Notes: a model not told the origin generated them from the letters alone. A DNA stretch of 64,000 nucleotides from CAVOEB01 sp965249645 (GCA_965249645.1 CBDFML010000007.1:62001-126000); one strand, 5' to 3'; shown: positions 42,099-52,146, counted from the stretch's first letter. Translations and numbers: made by a program.

Positions 42099-43238
42099 AT
42101 GGCCGCCGAACACATTCTTCAGATTGAGAACGCCCGCAAGTTGTTCCACAAGACGGTCGCCGTCGACGATGTCTCCGTCGAGGTCGAAACCGGCGAATTC
42201 ATCGCGCTGGTGGGCCCGTCGGGTTGCGGCAAGACGACGTTGCTCAAGATGATCGGCGGCTTCGAGGTGCCGACGGCCGGCCGGATCGTGATCAACGGTC
42301 AGGACATGACCGGCGTTCCTGCCGCCCAACGGCCGACCAGCATGGTGTTCCAGAAGCTGGCCCTGTTCCCCCACAAGACCGTCGAGCAGAACATCGGCTA
42401 CCCGCTGAAGCTGCGCAAGACGCCCGCGGACGAAATCAAGAAACGAGTCGGGGAGATGATCGATCTGATGCATCTCAAGCCGGAGTACTTGCGCCGCTAT
42501 CCGCGCCAGCTCTCGGGCGGTGAACAGCAGCGCGTGGCGCTCGCCCGCTCGTTGATCTCGTCGCCGACAATCCTGCTGCTCGACGAGCCGCTTTCGGCCC
42601 TCGACTTCAAGCTCAAGAAAAACCTCCAGGCCGAACTCAAGCGTTTGCACCGGAGCCTTGGTGTCACCTTCGTCCACGTAACCCACGATCTTGAAGAGGC
42701 CATGATCCTGGCCGACCGGATCTGCGTCATGCGCGACGGCAACGTCATCCAAGTCGGCAAGCCCGCCGAAATCTATTACCGTCCAGCCGATGATTTTGTC
42801 GCGTCGTTCATCGGCGAGACCAATATCTTCGACATTTCCGTCGAGGATGTCGGCGCCGATGTCATCCGCTACAGCGGCCGCGGCATCGAGGATTCCGAAC
42901 CACGCATCGAGCGCACGAAAGTCGCAAGCGATATCCAACCCGGCAATGCCGAGATGATGGTGCGTCCCGAGCTCGTCCGGATCCTGCGCAACGGCGAGAG
43001 CGCCGATTGCCAGACCCGCGTCAAGGTCGACGAAGTCTTCGTCAAGGGATCGAGCCTGCAATACCGGGCCAGCATGGTCGACGGCGGCGCGCCGCTCGTG
43101 TTCGAAATGCTCGGCACACCCATTCTGCCCGTGGACGTCGACCAGGAAGTCACCCTCGGGTGGAACAAGGCCGATATCTTCGTCTTCCAGCACGAACCGG
43201 GCGAGACGTCGCCCCCTGAGGAGACGGACGCCGACTGA
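42099..43238 (+). CDS. potA: Polyamine-type ABC importer, ATP-binding protein
   Basis: A 379-aa ATPase: Walker A GPSGCGKTTLLKM, signature LSGGEQQRVALA, Walker B ILLLDEPLSALD and switch His in VHVTHDLEEAM. The C-terminal 130 residues form a TOBE-type regulatory domain (FIGETNIFDISVEDV, then MMVRPELVRIL). It energises transport of the PotD substrate. Its stop overlaps the ATG of the first permease (TGATGG). Confidence 0.93.
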   Translation: MAAEHILQIENARKLFHKTVAVDDVSVEVETGEFIALVGPSGCGKTTLLKMIGGFEVPTAGRIVINGQDMTGVPAAQRPTSMVFQKLALFPHKTVEQNIGYPLKLRKTPADEIKKRVGEMIDLMHLKPEYLRRYPRQLSGGEQQRVALARSLISSPTILLLDEPLSALDFKLKKNLQAELKRLHRSLGVTFVHVTHDLEEAMILADRICVMRDGNVIQVGKPAEIYYRPADDFVASFIGETNIFDISVEDVGADVIRYSGRGIEDSEPRIERTKVASDIQPGNAEMMVRPELVRILRNGESADCQTRVKVDEVFVKGSSLQYRASMVDGGAPLVFEMLGTPILPVDVDQEVTLGWNKADIFVFQHEPGETSPPEETDAD

Positions 43239-44116
43239 TGGTCAAAGTCGTCGACAAAAGCCTGACGGACCGGGAGCTCTGGATCACGGCGAGCCCGTCG
43301 ACGTTGCTTCAGCTCGCCTTCATGCTGGCGCCGCTGTGTCTGTTGCTGATGATCACCTTCCAGGTGACCCAGTTTTTCCAACTGACCTGGGTCTGGAGCC
43401 TCGATACCTGGACCGACGTGTTCACGACCGGTTACTACTGGTCGATCCTTCTCGTCACTCTCAAGATGGCGGGCCTTTGCGTCCTGCTCTGTTTCATTAT
43501 CGCCTTTCCCATCGCCTACGGCATGGCGACCCGGTTCAAGGCCTTCGAGAACCACATCAAGGTTCTCATGATATTCGCCTTCATGACCGACATCGTGCTC
43601 AAGACCTATGGCTGGGTCATCGTGTTCGACGACAGCGGCGTCATCAACTGGATCCTGCGCGGCACCGGCATCGTCGGCCCGGACTGGACCAACGGCCTCG
43701 TGTTCTCGGAATTCGCGACAATGGTGGGAATGATCTACAACCTCATCGCCTTCATGATTTTCACCATCTACCTCTCGGTGCTGAACGTCGATCGTGATCT
43801 GATCCAGGCGTCCTACGACTGCGGAGCGGGCAAGTTCCGCACCTTCTGGGAAGTCACTTTGCCCCTTTGCCGGCCCGGCATCTGGGCGGGATGCGTTCTC
43901 GTTTTCGTGCTCAGCATGGGGATCTACCTCGAGGAAAAACTGATGGGCGGCGGCAACGAACCCATGATGGGGCACCTGATCCACCAGACCTTCGGCACTC
44001 GCGTGAACTGGCCGCTGGGCTCGGCGCTCACGGTCGTCCTCATGGTAGCGGCGCTCGTCGTCCTGCTGGTCTTTATCCGGGTCTACCGCTTCGACAAGTA
44101 CACGGCGACCCGATGA
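43238..44116 (+). CDS. potB: Polyamine-type ABC importer, permease 1
   Basis: A 292-aa inner membrane protein with six hydrophobic helices, e.g. LLQLAFMLAPLCLLLMITF, ILLVTLKMAGLCVLLCFIIA and WPLGSALTVVLMVAALVVLL. The cytoplasmic EAA loop is IQASYDCGAGKFRTFWEVTLP, which docks to the ATPase. Overlaps potA by 1 bp and potC by 4 bp. Confidence 0.92.
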   Translation: MVKVVDKSLTDRELWITASPSTLLQLAFMLAPLCLLLMITFQVTQFFQLTWVWSLDTWTDVFTTGYYWSILLVTLKMAGLCVLLCFIIAFPIAYGMATRFKAFENHIKVLMIFAFMTDIVLKTYGWVIVFDDSGVINWILRGTGIVGPDWTNGLVFSEFATMVGMIYNLIAFMIFTIYLSVLNVDRDLIQASYDCGAGKFRTFWEVTLPLCRPGIWAGCVLVFVLSMGIYLEEKLMGGGNEPMMGHLIHQTFGTRVNWPLGSALTVVLMVAALVVLLVFIRVYRFDKYTATR

Positions 44117-44928
44117 ACTGGCATCAAGCCGAGAAATGGCTGGTCAACATCCTCCTCTACGGGTCGATGGCGGCGATCCTGATGTTCTTCTACATTCCGA
44201 TCTTCACGATGATCGCGTTCTCCTTCAAGGAGACGAACTACATGATTTTCCCGTTTGGCGGCTTTTCGCTTCAGTGGTACGAAAAGCTGTTCGAGCACGT
44301 GGATTTTTACGACGCGGTCACCAATTCCTTCCTGATCGCGTTCTTCACGATGATCATCGGAACCACGCTCGGCACCATCGCGGCACTCGCCTGGGTGCGT
44401 TACCGCTTCAAGCTGCGCAATGTTTTCCAGTCGATCAACCTGCTGCCGATTATCTTTCCGCAGCTGATCCTCGGCATCATGCTGTTGCTCTGGTTCTCGG
44501 TTCTGGGCAACGCCTTCGAATTCAACACCGGGCTGATAACGGTGATCATCGGACATGTGGTCTATCTGGCGCCGTTTGCGATGGTCGTGGTTTCAGTGCA
44601 GATCCACGCCTTCGACGACACCCTCGAAGACGCCGCGCGCGACGCAGGCGCCACGATCTGGCAGGTCTATCGCGACGTTACCCTGCCGCTGATCTGGCCG
44701 GGCATCTTCTCAGCGGCGATTTTCGTGTTCCTGCTGTCTTGGGGCAATTTCTACATCACCTTCTATCTCAACGGCGGCGCGCGCACGATCCCCACCTTTG
44801 TGTTTGCCGGCCTGACCCAGGGCTCGATTCCGATCTATCCGGCGCTCGCCACCCTGGTGTTCATCCCGGGCATCGTCCTGGTCGCCGTGGCGGAGCATTA
44901 TCGCCGCAGGGCGCTCGCGCGCCTCTGA
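44113..44928 (+). CDS. potC: Polyamine-type ABC importer, permease 2
   Basis: A 271-aa protein with six membrane helices (ILLYGSMAAILMFFYIPIF at the start, ALATLVFIPGIVLVAVAEHY at the end). The EAA loop is LEDAARDAGATIWQVYRDVTL. The start at ATG 44113 overlaps the potB stop. It forms the translocation pore with PotB. It ends 4 bp from the convergent EamA gene. Confidence 0.92.
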   Translation: MNWHQAEKWLVNILLYGSMAAILMFFYIPIFTMIAFSFKETNYMIFPFGGFSLQWYEKLFEHVDFYDAVTNSFLIAFFTMIIGTTLGTIAALAWVRYRFKLRNVFQSINLLPIIFPQLILGIMLLLWFSVLGNAFEFNTGLITVIIGHVVYLAPFAMVVVSVQIHAFDDTLEDAARDAGATIWQVYRDVTLPLIWPGIFSAAIFVFLLSWGNFYITFYLNGGARTIPTFVFAGLTQGSIPIYPALATLVFIPGIVLVAVAEHYRRRALARL

Positions 44929-44932
44929 CCGG

Positions 44933-45862
44933 TCAGTTGGGTCGAACGATGGCCGCGCGTTTCGCTCCGCGCGTGACCAGCGCCATGCCGGCGAACAGAA
45001 GCCCGAGCGAACCCCAGATCCAGCCGCTGTAGCCTTCCGCGAAAATCAGCACCGCCCAGCCGATTCCGGCGAGCGCGCCAAGATAGTTGTGCATCGCGAA
45101 GTAGAGCGGTCCCTCGCGGCGGATCAGTTCGTAATAGCCGATCCGAAACAGCCCGACGATGGCGGCCATGGCGATCACCACCCCGGCCAGCCGGTCGGCG
45201 CCGCTCTCGAAAAACCAGACCTCGCCCGTCGCCAGCATCAGGGGCAGCAGAAACATCGCGGACGCAAACATGAAGCCGCAGGCCAGTGGCAACGGCCGGG
45301 CGCCGGGCGGCCAGACCCGAACCGCGACGATATTGGAGAATCCCGCCGAGATCGGCATGACGAGGCCGAGCAACGCCCACAGCGCCATCTCGGGCGAGGG
45401 CAGGCTGGTTCGCGGCAGCAGGATCATCAACACACCCGCCAACCCCAGCAGGACACCGGCGCAGCGCATGGCATCGAAGCGCTCCATCTTCGTGACCAGG
45501 GCCGCAAGGTAGGTACAGGTCGGAATCAGGGTCAGTTGCATGGCAAGTACACCCGCCGGAACCTTTGCCGCCGTCACGGCAAGAACGCCGAGCGGGATGG
45601 CCGAACTCAGGAGGCCGTTGATGACATAGGCGCGCAAGTAAATGGGGGTCAGGGGCGGCCAGGAGCGCCGGGCCGCGCAGAGCGCAAGCAGGATGATGCC
45701 CGCGCCGATAACGGCCCAGAACGCGTAGGCTCCAAACGGCACGCCCCCGGTCGTCGCGATCCGGTTAAGCGAATAGGTTAAGCCCCAACCGCCCGCCAAA
45801 GCGACGAAGAGCAGTGGCGAGAGCCAGCGTCCGTCTGCGGCGGCGGAATCCTTCTTGCCCAT
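44933..45862 (-). CDS. EamA/DMT family transporter
   Basis: A 309-aa inner membrane protein with ten helices in two EamA repeats, e.g. LLFVALAGGWGLTYSLNRIA at the start of the first and IVAVRVWPPGARPLPLACGF in the second. Glycine-rich ends such as ALAGIGWAVLIFAEGYSG are typical. It exports a small metabolite by a secondary gradient. GGGAGG lies before ATG 45862. It is divergent from the TcuA-like gene. Confidence 0.87.
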   Translation of the reverse strand: MGKKDSAAADGRWLSPLLFVALAGGWGLTYSLNRIATTGGVPFGAYAFWAVIGAGIILLALCAARRSWPPLTPIYLRAYVINGLLSSAIPLGVLAVTAAKVPAGVLAMQLTLIPTCTYLAALVTKMERFDAMRCAGVLLGLAGVLMILLPRTSLPSPEMALWALLGLVMPISAGFSNIVAVRVWPPGARPLPLACGFMFASAMFLLPLMLATGEVWFFESGADRLAGVVIAMAAIVGLFRIGYYELIRREGPLYFAMHNYLGALAGIGWAVLIFAEGYSGWIWGSLGLLFAGMALVTRGAKRAAIVRPN

Positions 45863-45999
45863 GGTCCTCCCGCCGCCTCGTTCGCAGCCTGCCTTGTTCG
45901 CCCAATCGGCTTGTGACAAGTTGCCCGCGCAGACACGCACGAATGGGCGAGATTAGCATAGGGCTTCAAAAACCTCGTCCACGATCGAAGCGGAGGCAA

Positions 46000-47490
46000 A
46001 TGGCAACCGACGGCTGCGACGTCCTCGTCATCGGTGCGGGCAACGCAGCGTTGTGCGCGGCCATCGCGGCCCGGTGCGCCGGTGCGGATGTTGTCGTTCT
46101 CGAGCGTGCACCGGAAGGCGAACGGGGCGGTAACTCGGCGTTTACCGCCGGCGCCATGCGTGTGGTCTATAACGACGTCGATGACCTGCGCCGTCTGATG
46201 CCCGATCTCTCCGACGTGGAAATCGCGCGTACCGATTTTGGCAGCTATTCCGAGACGCATTTTTTCGACGATATGGGTCGGATCACCGATTACCGAACCG
46301 ATCCCGACCTGTGCGAGCTGCTGGTCACGCGCAGCTTCGAGACCCTGCTCTGGATGCGCGAGCAAGGGGTACGTTTCGTGCCGATCTATGGCCGTCAGGC
46401 CTACGAGGTGGAGGGCCGCTTTACTTTCTGGGGCGGCCTGACCGTCGAGGTCAGCGGCGGTGGGCCGGGGCTCGTCGACAGCCTCCACGCCATCGCCGCC
46501 GAGGCCGGAGTTGAAGTGATCTATCGCGCCCGTGCCCGCCGGTTGCTCGCAGGCGACGACGGCGTTCACGGCGTCGAGGCGACAATCGACGGTGTCAGCG
46601 GCTCCATCGAATCCCGCTCCGTGATTCTCGCCGCCGGGGGCTTCGAGGCCGACGCCAGGTGGCGCGCCCGCTACCTCGGTCCAAACTGGGATCTTGCCAA
46701 GGTTCGGGGCAGCCGCTTCAACACTGGCGACGGCCTGCGTATGGCCCTCGAAATTGGTGCCTCGCCCGCCGGCAACTGGTCGGGCTGCCATGCCGTCGGC
46801 TGGGATCGCAACGCACCCGAGTTCGGCGATCTCTCCGTCGGCGACGGCTTCCAGAAGCACAGCTATCCGCTCGGCATCATGGTCAACGCGATGGGCGAAC
46901 GCTTCGTCGACGAGGGGGTCGATTTCCGCAACTACACCTATGCGAAATACGGCCGCGCGATCCTCGAGCAACCGGGTCATTTCGCCTGGCAGATTTTCGA
47001 TGCAAAGGTCGAGCCCCTGCTGCGCGCTGAATACCGAATTCGCGAGGCGACGCGCGTAAACGCCGACAGCCTCGAAGGACTGGCGGACAAGCTGGAGGGC
47101 GTCGACCCGGCAGGTTTTCTCGCCACCGTCGATGCTTTCAACAGCGCGGTAGCGACCGACGTGCCTTTCAAACCCAACGTCAAAGACGGGCGCGGCACCC
47201 GCGACCTGACGGTGCCCAAATCGAATTGGGCCAATCCGCTCGATACGCCCCCCTATCAGGGCTTCGCGGTAACCTGCGGCATCACCTTCACCTTTGGCGG
47301 CCTGCGCATCGACCGCGACGCCCGGGTGATCGACGGCGACGGTCGGCCGATCGGCGGCCTGTTTGCTGCGGGCGAGCTGGTCGGCGGCTTGTTCTACGGC
47401 AACTATCCAGGCGGCACCGGCTTGACCTCGGGCGCAGTATTCGGGCGGATCGCCGGCAACGCTGCCGCCCGGTGCGCGGCCGATCGCTGA
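46000..47490 (+). CDS. tcuA: FAD-dependent tricarballylate dehydrogenase-like protein
   Basis: A 496-aa flavoprotein of the fumarate reductase/succinate dehydrogenase flavoprotein fold. The N-terminal dinucleotide site is DVLVIGAGNAALCAAIAARCAGADVVVLE, written here as two parts: VIGAGNAALCAA and ADVVVLERAPEG. It then has RGGNSAFTAGAMR, GITFTFGGLRIDRDARVIDG and the C-terminal GLFAAGELVGGLFYGNYPGG. This pattern matches TcuA, which oxidises tricarballylate to cis-aconitate. The ATG at 46000 follows CGGAGG. tcuB/tcuC are not adjacent, so the substrate could differ. Tam at 31682, which acts on aconitate, is in the same window but not linked. Confidence 0.82.
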   Translation: MATDGCDVLVIGAGNAALCAAIAARCAGADVVVLERAPEGERGGNSAFTAGAMRVVYNDVDDLRRLMPDLSDVEIARTDFGSYSETHFFDDMGRITDYRTDPDLCELLVTRSFETLLWMREQGVRFVPIYGRQAYEVEGRFTFWGGLTVEVSGGGPGLVDSLHAIAAEAGVEVIYRARARRLLAGDDGVHGVEATIDGVSGSIESRSVILAAGGFEADARWRARYLGPNWDLAKVRGSRFNTGDGLRMALEIGASPAGNWSGCHAVGWDRNAPEFGDLSVGDGFQKHSYPLGIMVNAMGERFVDEGVDFRNYTYAKYGRAILEQPGHFAWQIFDAKVEPLLRAEYRIREATRVNADSLEGLADKLEGVDPAGFLATVDAFNSAVATDVPFKPNVKDGRGTRDLTVPKSNWANPLDTPPYQGFAVTCGITFTFGGLRIDRDARVIDGDGRPIGGLFAAGELVGGLFYGNYPGGTGLTSGAVFGRIAGNAAARCAADR

Positions 47491-47514
47491 CGCGGACCTG
47501 CCGGTCGCGTCCCG

Positions 47515-47862
47515 CTAGTGGCACAAGGCAGCGGTCAGGGCGTCGATTTCGCGGGGATCGACCAGGTTGAGCTCGGCAAGAAGGCTGATGCCGGCGGCCA
47601 GGAAGCTGTCGTAATAGGCGGGCGGCTTTTCGCCGGCCTCTTGCGCCCGGGCATCGCCCGCGGCAATTTCAGCGATCAGATGATTTTGGAAGTCCTTCCA
47701 CTCGTAGCGCCCCTGCTCGCACAGGCCATAGACCAGCGCGAATATCTTCGCCTCCCACGGCGAGGAAAACACCGGCCCGTCTTCGTCGCGCGGCATGCCA
47801 TCCAACAGGGGGACATCCGGTCGAATTTTCTCGCTCTCGTTCACGGCTTGCGCGTTACGCAC
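47515..47862 (-). CDS. Nitrile hydratase accessory protein
   Basis: A 115-aa protein (GTG 47862): PLLDGMPRDEDGPVFSSPWEAKIFALV, then WKDFQNHLIAEIAAGDARA and PPAYYDSFLAAGISLLAEL. It resembles the N-terminal part of the nitrile hydratase beta subunit, as the cobalt-loading chaperone (NhlE type) does. It follows the beta gene by 2 bp. It should help insert cobalt into the alpha subunit. Confidence 0.87.
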   Translation of the reverse strand: MRNAQAVNESEKIRPDVPLLDGMPRDEDGPVFSSPWEAKIFALVYGLCEQGRYEWKDFQNHLIAEIAAGDARAQEAGEKPPAYYDSFLAAGISLLAELNLVDPREIDALTAALCH

Positions 47863-47864
47863 TC

Positions 47865-48542
47865 TCAGGCGAGTTCGAGGTAGGGCTCGAAAAGATCGAG
47901 ATAGACGCAGTCACGAGCCGGAGCGTCGGCTCCCCACAGTTCATGCGCTTCGAAGCGCACACAGTAGAGTCGTCGGGGATCTTCGCCTTGGCACAACGCG
48001 TTTACGTCTGGATACACGTAAGGCCCGTGATCCGTGACGATTGAGCCCCGCTTCGCGCGCGCATAACGCGGCAAGCGGGTGTGGGTCGCCGGGTTGATGT
48101 TCTTTGTGATTATGGCATCACCCACCGTGAACAATGCGGGCGCCGCAGCGTCGGGCCGGTATTTCGTGCCGCCCTCGCGCATGGCGGGCTCGACCTCTTC
48201 GGGCCGGGTGGCATCGTTGGACAGCGTGATACCCGCGGGCGCTTCCCAAGTGCCCGCCTGCACCGCCTCGATCTCGGCTTCGGTGAGTGTTCTTTTTTCA
48301 ACACCTATCCGCTCGAGAAATCCGAGGACGCGCTCGTAATAGTTCGCCGAGAGATACTCGTCCGGCGGGGTGTGCTCGACGCCGTCGCGGCTTTCGTCTT
48401 CGGAGAAATTCATCGTGTCGTAGCACAGCAGCCACAGCCCGAACGCACGCTTTTCCCACGGTGCATGAAAGATCGGCTCGTTCGGCTCCGGGGCAACGGG
48501 ACCGAAATTATGCATGCCGCCCATATCGTGAATACTGTTCAT
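47865..48542 (-). CDS. nthB: Nitrile hydratase beta subunit
   Basis: A 225-aa protein with the diagnostic start MNSIHDMGGMHNFGPV and PIFHAPWEKRAFGLWLL. Its C-terminal SH3-like domain has FTVGDAIITKNINPATHTRLPRY and VYPDVNALCQGEDPRRLYCVRF. With the alpha subunit it converts nitriles to amides. Starts 18 bp after alpha. Confidence 0.95.
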   Translation of the reverse strand: MNSIHDMGGMHNFGPVAPEPNEPIFHAPWEKRAFGLWLLCYDTMNFSEDESRDGVEHTPPDEYLSANYYERVLGFLERIGVEKRTLTEAEIEAVQAGTWEAPAGITLSNDATRPEEVEPAMREGGTKYRPDAAAPALFTVGDAIITKNINPATHTRLPRYARAKRGSIVTDHGPYVYPDVNALCQGEDPRRLYCVRFEAHELWGADAPARDCVYLDLFEPYLELA

Positions 48543-48559
48543 GGCCTTCCCTCTGGTGC

Positions 48560-49150
48560 CTAGACGAGCGCGGTGCCAATCATGCCGTCCCGGGTCACCA
48601 TCGCGGCAAGTTCGTCTTCGCTCTTGCCATCGCTGCCCTTGGGCCGTTGCGGCAACACGAGATAGCGCACCTCGGCACTGCTGTCCCACACGCGCACTTC
48701 GACGTCGTCGCCGAGTTCGACGCCGAACTCCTCCAGCACCCCGCGCGGCTCAATCACGGCGCGCGAGCGATAGGGCCCCGCCTTGTACCAGACCGGCGGC
48801 AAACCCAGTACCGGCCAGGGGTAACAGGAGCACAACGTGCAGACGACCATGTTGTGCACATCCTCAGTATTCTCGACGACGATCATGTTTTCGCCCTCGG
48901 CGCCCGAAAATCCGAGCTCGGCAATGGCCGCTGATGCGTCCTCCATCAGGCGGGCCTTGTAGTCGGGATCCACCCAGGCGCGGGCCACGACGCTGGCGCC
49001 GTTGCGCGGACCGACCTTGGTTTCGTAGTAGTCGATCACCGCGTCGATTGTCGCCGGGTCGATCAGACCCTTGCCCACGAGCAATTCTTCCAACGCCTTG
49101 ACCCGCGCCTCGGGGTCGCTCAGGGATCGCTTATGTCGGTGTTCCGCCAT
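48560..49150 (-). CDS. nthA: Nitrile hydratase alpha subunit, cobalt type
   Basis: A 196-aa protein with the metal claw VCTLCSCYPWPVLG (about residues 102-115). Thr in CTLCSC marks the cobalt type; iron enzymes have Ser. Two of the Cys become sulfenic and sulfinic acids in the mature enzyme. Other family parts: ALEELLVGKGLIDPATIDAV, YKAGPYRSRAVIEPRGVLEEF, VWDSSAEVRYLVLPQRP. It is first of the alpha-beta-accessory operon; amidase is not nearby. Confidence 0.96.
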   Translation of the reverse strand: MAEHRHKRSLSDPEARVKALEELLVGKGLIDPATIDAVIDYYETKVGPRNGASVVARAWVDPDYKARLMEDASAAIAELGFSGAEGENMIVVENTEDVHNMVVCTLCSCYPWPVLGLPPVWYKAGPYRSRAVIEPRGVLEEFGVELGDDVEVRVWDSSAEVRYLVLPQRPKGSDGKSEDELAAMVTRDGMIGTALV

Positions 49151-49229
49151 TGAAGCCTCAATCGTCTGATCTATTCACGTCCGTCAGAGTAGCCAAGCTT
49201 CGCCGTTGGGCCAAGCCCCGCCAACCCCG

Positions 49230-51010
49230 TTAATTGCTGTCGAGAAGCCGGCGGATACTGTGAGCCAGCTCGTCGCGGCGACCGGCTTGTGCAGGAAGGG
49301 AACGTTCCGATCAAAATCCTGTTCGTTCCCGATGACCGATTCCGGATAGGAGGAAAGATAAATCGCCGGCGTCTGGCTAATGGTACGCAACCGGCGCACG
49401 ACATCACGCCCGTCCAACTCGCCCGGCATGACGATATCGGTCAACAGACGGTCGATTTTCTTGCCCTCGTCCAGAATGTCGTACGCCTTCTGGCCGCTGT
49501 TGGCCTGGAGCACCGTATAGCCGAGCTCGCGCAGCATCTCGGTCGTGGTACGACGGAACCACGGATCGTCGTCGACATGGAGAATGGTTTCGCTTCCGCC
49601 AGGAAGAACTTCCCCCGAAATTTTTTCCACCCTCGACAATTGCTCCGCGGATGCGAGCGGAAGATCGAGTTGCACCGTCGTGCCCTGGCCCGGCTTGCTC
49701 TCGATATTCATCGTGCCATCCGACTGGTTGACGAAGTTGTCGACCATGCTCAATCCAAGGCCGCTCCCGCTCTCCTGTGTCTTGGTCGTGTAGAGCGGCT
49801 CGACGGCCCGGTCGAGAATCTCCTGTATCATTCCTTCCCCCGTATCCGAAACCTCGAGCCGCGCCATGCTTGTTTGTGCGCCGTCGGACTCGTTGGCGGA
49901 AACAGTCGACAAGTTGATGGTGAGCGTCCCGCTTCGGGGCATTGCATCGCGCGCATTGAGCACCAGGTTTAGCACCGCGTTTTCAAGCAACAGCGAATCG
50001 ACCCACACACGGATCCCCTTGCTGCCCCGAACGCGTAGCGTAATATTCTCGCCGATGCTGCGTCGAAGCAGGGCCTCGGTATCCTCGAACAACACGTCGA
50101 GATCCACGACTCGGGCTTCCGGCTTCTGGCGGCGTCCAAACGCAAGCAGCTGGCGAACGAATGCCGTACCGCTACGCGCGATCTGCATGGTCTCGACGGC
50201 AAGCTCCTGGGGCCGACCGTTCTTAGGCAGAAGCTCGGATAGAAGCTCCGAATTCGAGGCAATCAGGCCCAGCAAGTTGTTCAGGTCATGCGCCAGCCCA
50301 CCGGTCAACTGGCCCAACGCCTTCACCTTCTCGGCACGGCGCACCGTATCCTCCGCCTCGCGTCGGTGGGTGATATCCTCGACGATGTGAATCACCCGGC
50401 CCCAATCGTCCTGGCAGGGTTCGGGAATGAACACCGTATCCTGGATATAGAATCGATTGCCTTCCCAGTTTTTCTCCCATCCCTCGACGACTACGCGATT
50501 GGCCCCCTCGGCAAGCTGGATAACCGATTCAAGAAACATGTCGAATTCGCCGAGGGTGAGAAAATCGTCGTTGGCGATTCCCCAGAATTCCATTTTCGAT
50601 GGGGCGCGGTAGATTTCGAGTGTCGCCGCGTTGAAATCCAGAACTACAGTTTCGTACGCAAGAGAATGGACGAGAGCACCATCTTGCGATAGCACATCGC
50701 GATAATTTGTTATCCCGTCGCGCCGCATGCGATCGAGAACGATCTTTGTGGTCGACCAATCCTCTTCCCAGATCGATACCGGCGCCTCATCGAACAGTTC
50801 GCGGTAGCGCGACAAATAAACATCGCCGTAGCGCATTACCTGATCGAGATCCGGCCCCTGGCCGCTGCTATCCTTCCGCGCAACCCCCAACATATTGCGC
50901 AAGCGCTCGACCTCGACGATCAGCTCTTCACGGGTGAGGCTTTTGAGCTCGTCGTATTCAGCCATGGCATCGCGCACGGCGCTGGTATCACTCGACTTTT
51001 TCGTAGTCAT
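49230..51010 (-). pseudogene. PAS-containing hybrid histidine kinase, small indel near the C-terminus
   Basis: About 590 aa. An N-terminal coiled coil leads to a PAS region (LDFNAATLEIYRAPSKMEFW). The DHp helix has the phospho-His in GQLTGGLAHDLNNLLG. The ATPase has NLVLNARDAM, VSDTGEGM and GSGLGLSMV. The receiver has ILHVDDDPWFRRT, phospho-Asp in LLTDIVMPGE and Lys in FLHKPV. After KPVAAT the frame leaves the family pattern and runs to 49184. One extra G at about 49271 gives AATELAHSIRRLLDSN and a stop at 49230, the normal receiver end. The activity may survive since only the last helix changes. No sensor membrane helices, so it is cytoplasmic. Confidence 0.8.
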
Positions 51011-51402
51011 GCTGCCAGTCCGCAACCCGGCCCAGCCTGTGGCGTCGAGCGCCGCTTGCACCGCGATGCATGGTCGTCCGGAAAAACCCGGAGTTGTCGG
51101 TTGCACCGCGCAAGTTGATTGGTCCGTCCGAAGCAAGACCTAGAGCGGGCGGCTCGTTCGATCGGGCGACCACTGCCTGGCGCACTAGCGATACGGGCTC
51201 GGTACCGCGTCCGTTGGTCGCCAAACTCCATGCTCGATTTCTCCCGTTGAAAATCGCAAATTTTGTCGAATGAACCGCTGTCCATCCGGCCCGACCCCAC
51301 AAGATAGCGGGGTATAGAGTACGCGCAACCGGGTTAACGTAACAACCAGGATCGAATCCAATTTCCGGGAGTTTTCCGGGAATTTTTGCCCCGAGTTACG
51401 CG
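51011..51402. other. Intergenic region between importer operon and histidine kinase
   Basis: About 390 bp without a supported gene. Small frames in it lack starts and family signs. It contains the kinase promoter region and the end of the leftward importer operon; GTTTTCCGGGAATTTTTG lies at about 51372. I see no clear regulatory repeat. Confidence 0.5.
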
Positions 51403-52146
51403 TTAGGCCAGAGCTGCTGCTTCGGCGATAAGCCCTCGGCTATATCGATGACGGGCCTGTCCCGCACGCAGGTCGCCCGCGCTCATGGTTTCAACCATCC
51501 GCCCGCCATGCATCACCCCCAGGCGGCCGCAGAGGTGGGCAACGACCGCCAAATCGTGACTGACAAACAGGTAAGTCAGTCCGCGTTCCGCCCGAAGGCG
51601 CGCAAGCAGGTTGAGAATCTCCGCCTGAACCGACACGTCGAGAGCCGAAGTCGGCTCATCGAGCAGCATGATATCCGGCTGTAGCATCAGCGCCCGTGCT
51701 ATCGCAACCCTCTGACGCTGGCCGCCAGACAGTTGGTGCGGATAGCGAAAGAGAAATTCCGGCCCCAGCCCCACATCCTTGAGCGCCGCTGCGAGACGCG
51801 TATCCACGTCGCCCAATCGGTGAATGCGAAGTGGCAACGCCAGGCAACTCGCGACCGTCTGGCGAGGATGAAGCGAACCGTAAGGATCCTGGAACACCAT
51901 TTGCACCCGCCGGGCAAATTCCGCGTTGCGACGGCGGCCCAGCACCCGTCCATCGAGCCGGATCGTCCCACCATGAACCGGTGCAAGCCCCGCAAGGGCG
52001 CGCAGCACCGTCGACTTGCCGCCCCCGGATTCACCCACCAGGCCGACCGCCTCGCCCGCCCCGATCGACAAGCTAAAATCGCTCAGCGCCGCAACCCGGC
52101 CCGCGCCTTCTCCGAAGCGGACATTCAGCTTTTCGAACTCGATCAC
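51403..52146 (-). CDS. dppF: Peptide/nickel-type ABC importer, ATP-binding protein 2
   Basis: A 247-aa ATPase with Walker A GESGGGKSTVLRALAG, signature LSGGQRQRVAIARAL, Walker B IMLLDEPTSALD and His in LFVSHDLAVVAH. Lacks the oligopeptide C-terminal extension with its Cys cluster. Last gene of the operon; overlaps the other ATPase gene by 4 bp. Confidence 0.92.
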   Translation of the reverse strand: MIEFEKLNVRFGEGAGRVAALSDFSLSIGAGEAVGLVGESGGGKSTVLRALAGLAPVHGGTIRLDGRVLGRRRNAEFARRVQMVFQDPYGSLHPRQTVASCLALPLRIHRLGDVDTRLAAALKDVGLGPEFLFRYPHQLSGGQRQRVAIARALMLQPDIMLLDEPTSALDVSVQAEILNLLARLRAERGLTYLFVSHDLAVVAHLCGRLGVMHGGRMVETMSAGDLRAGQARHRYSRGLIAEAAALA

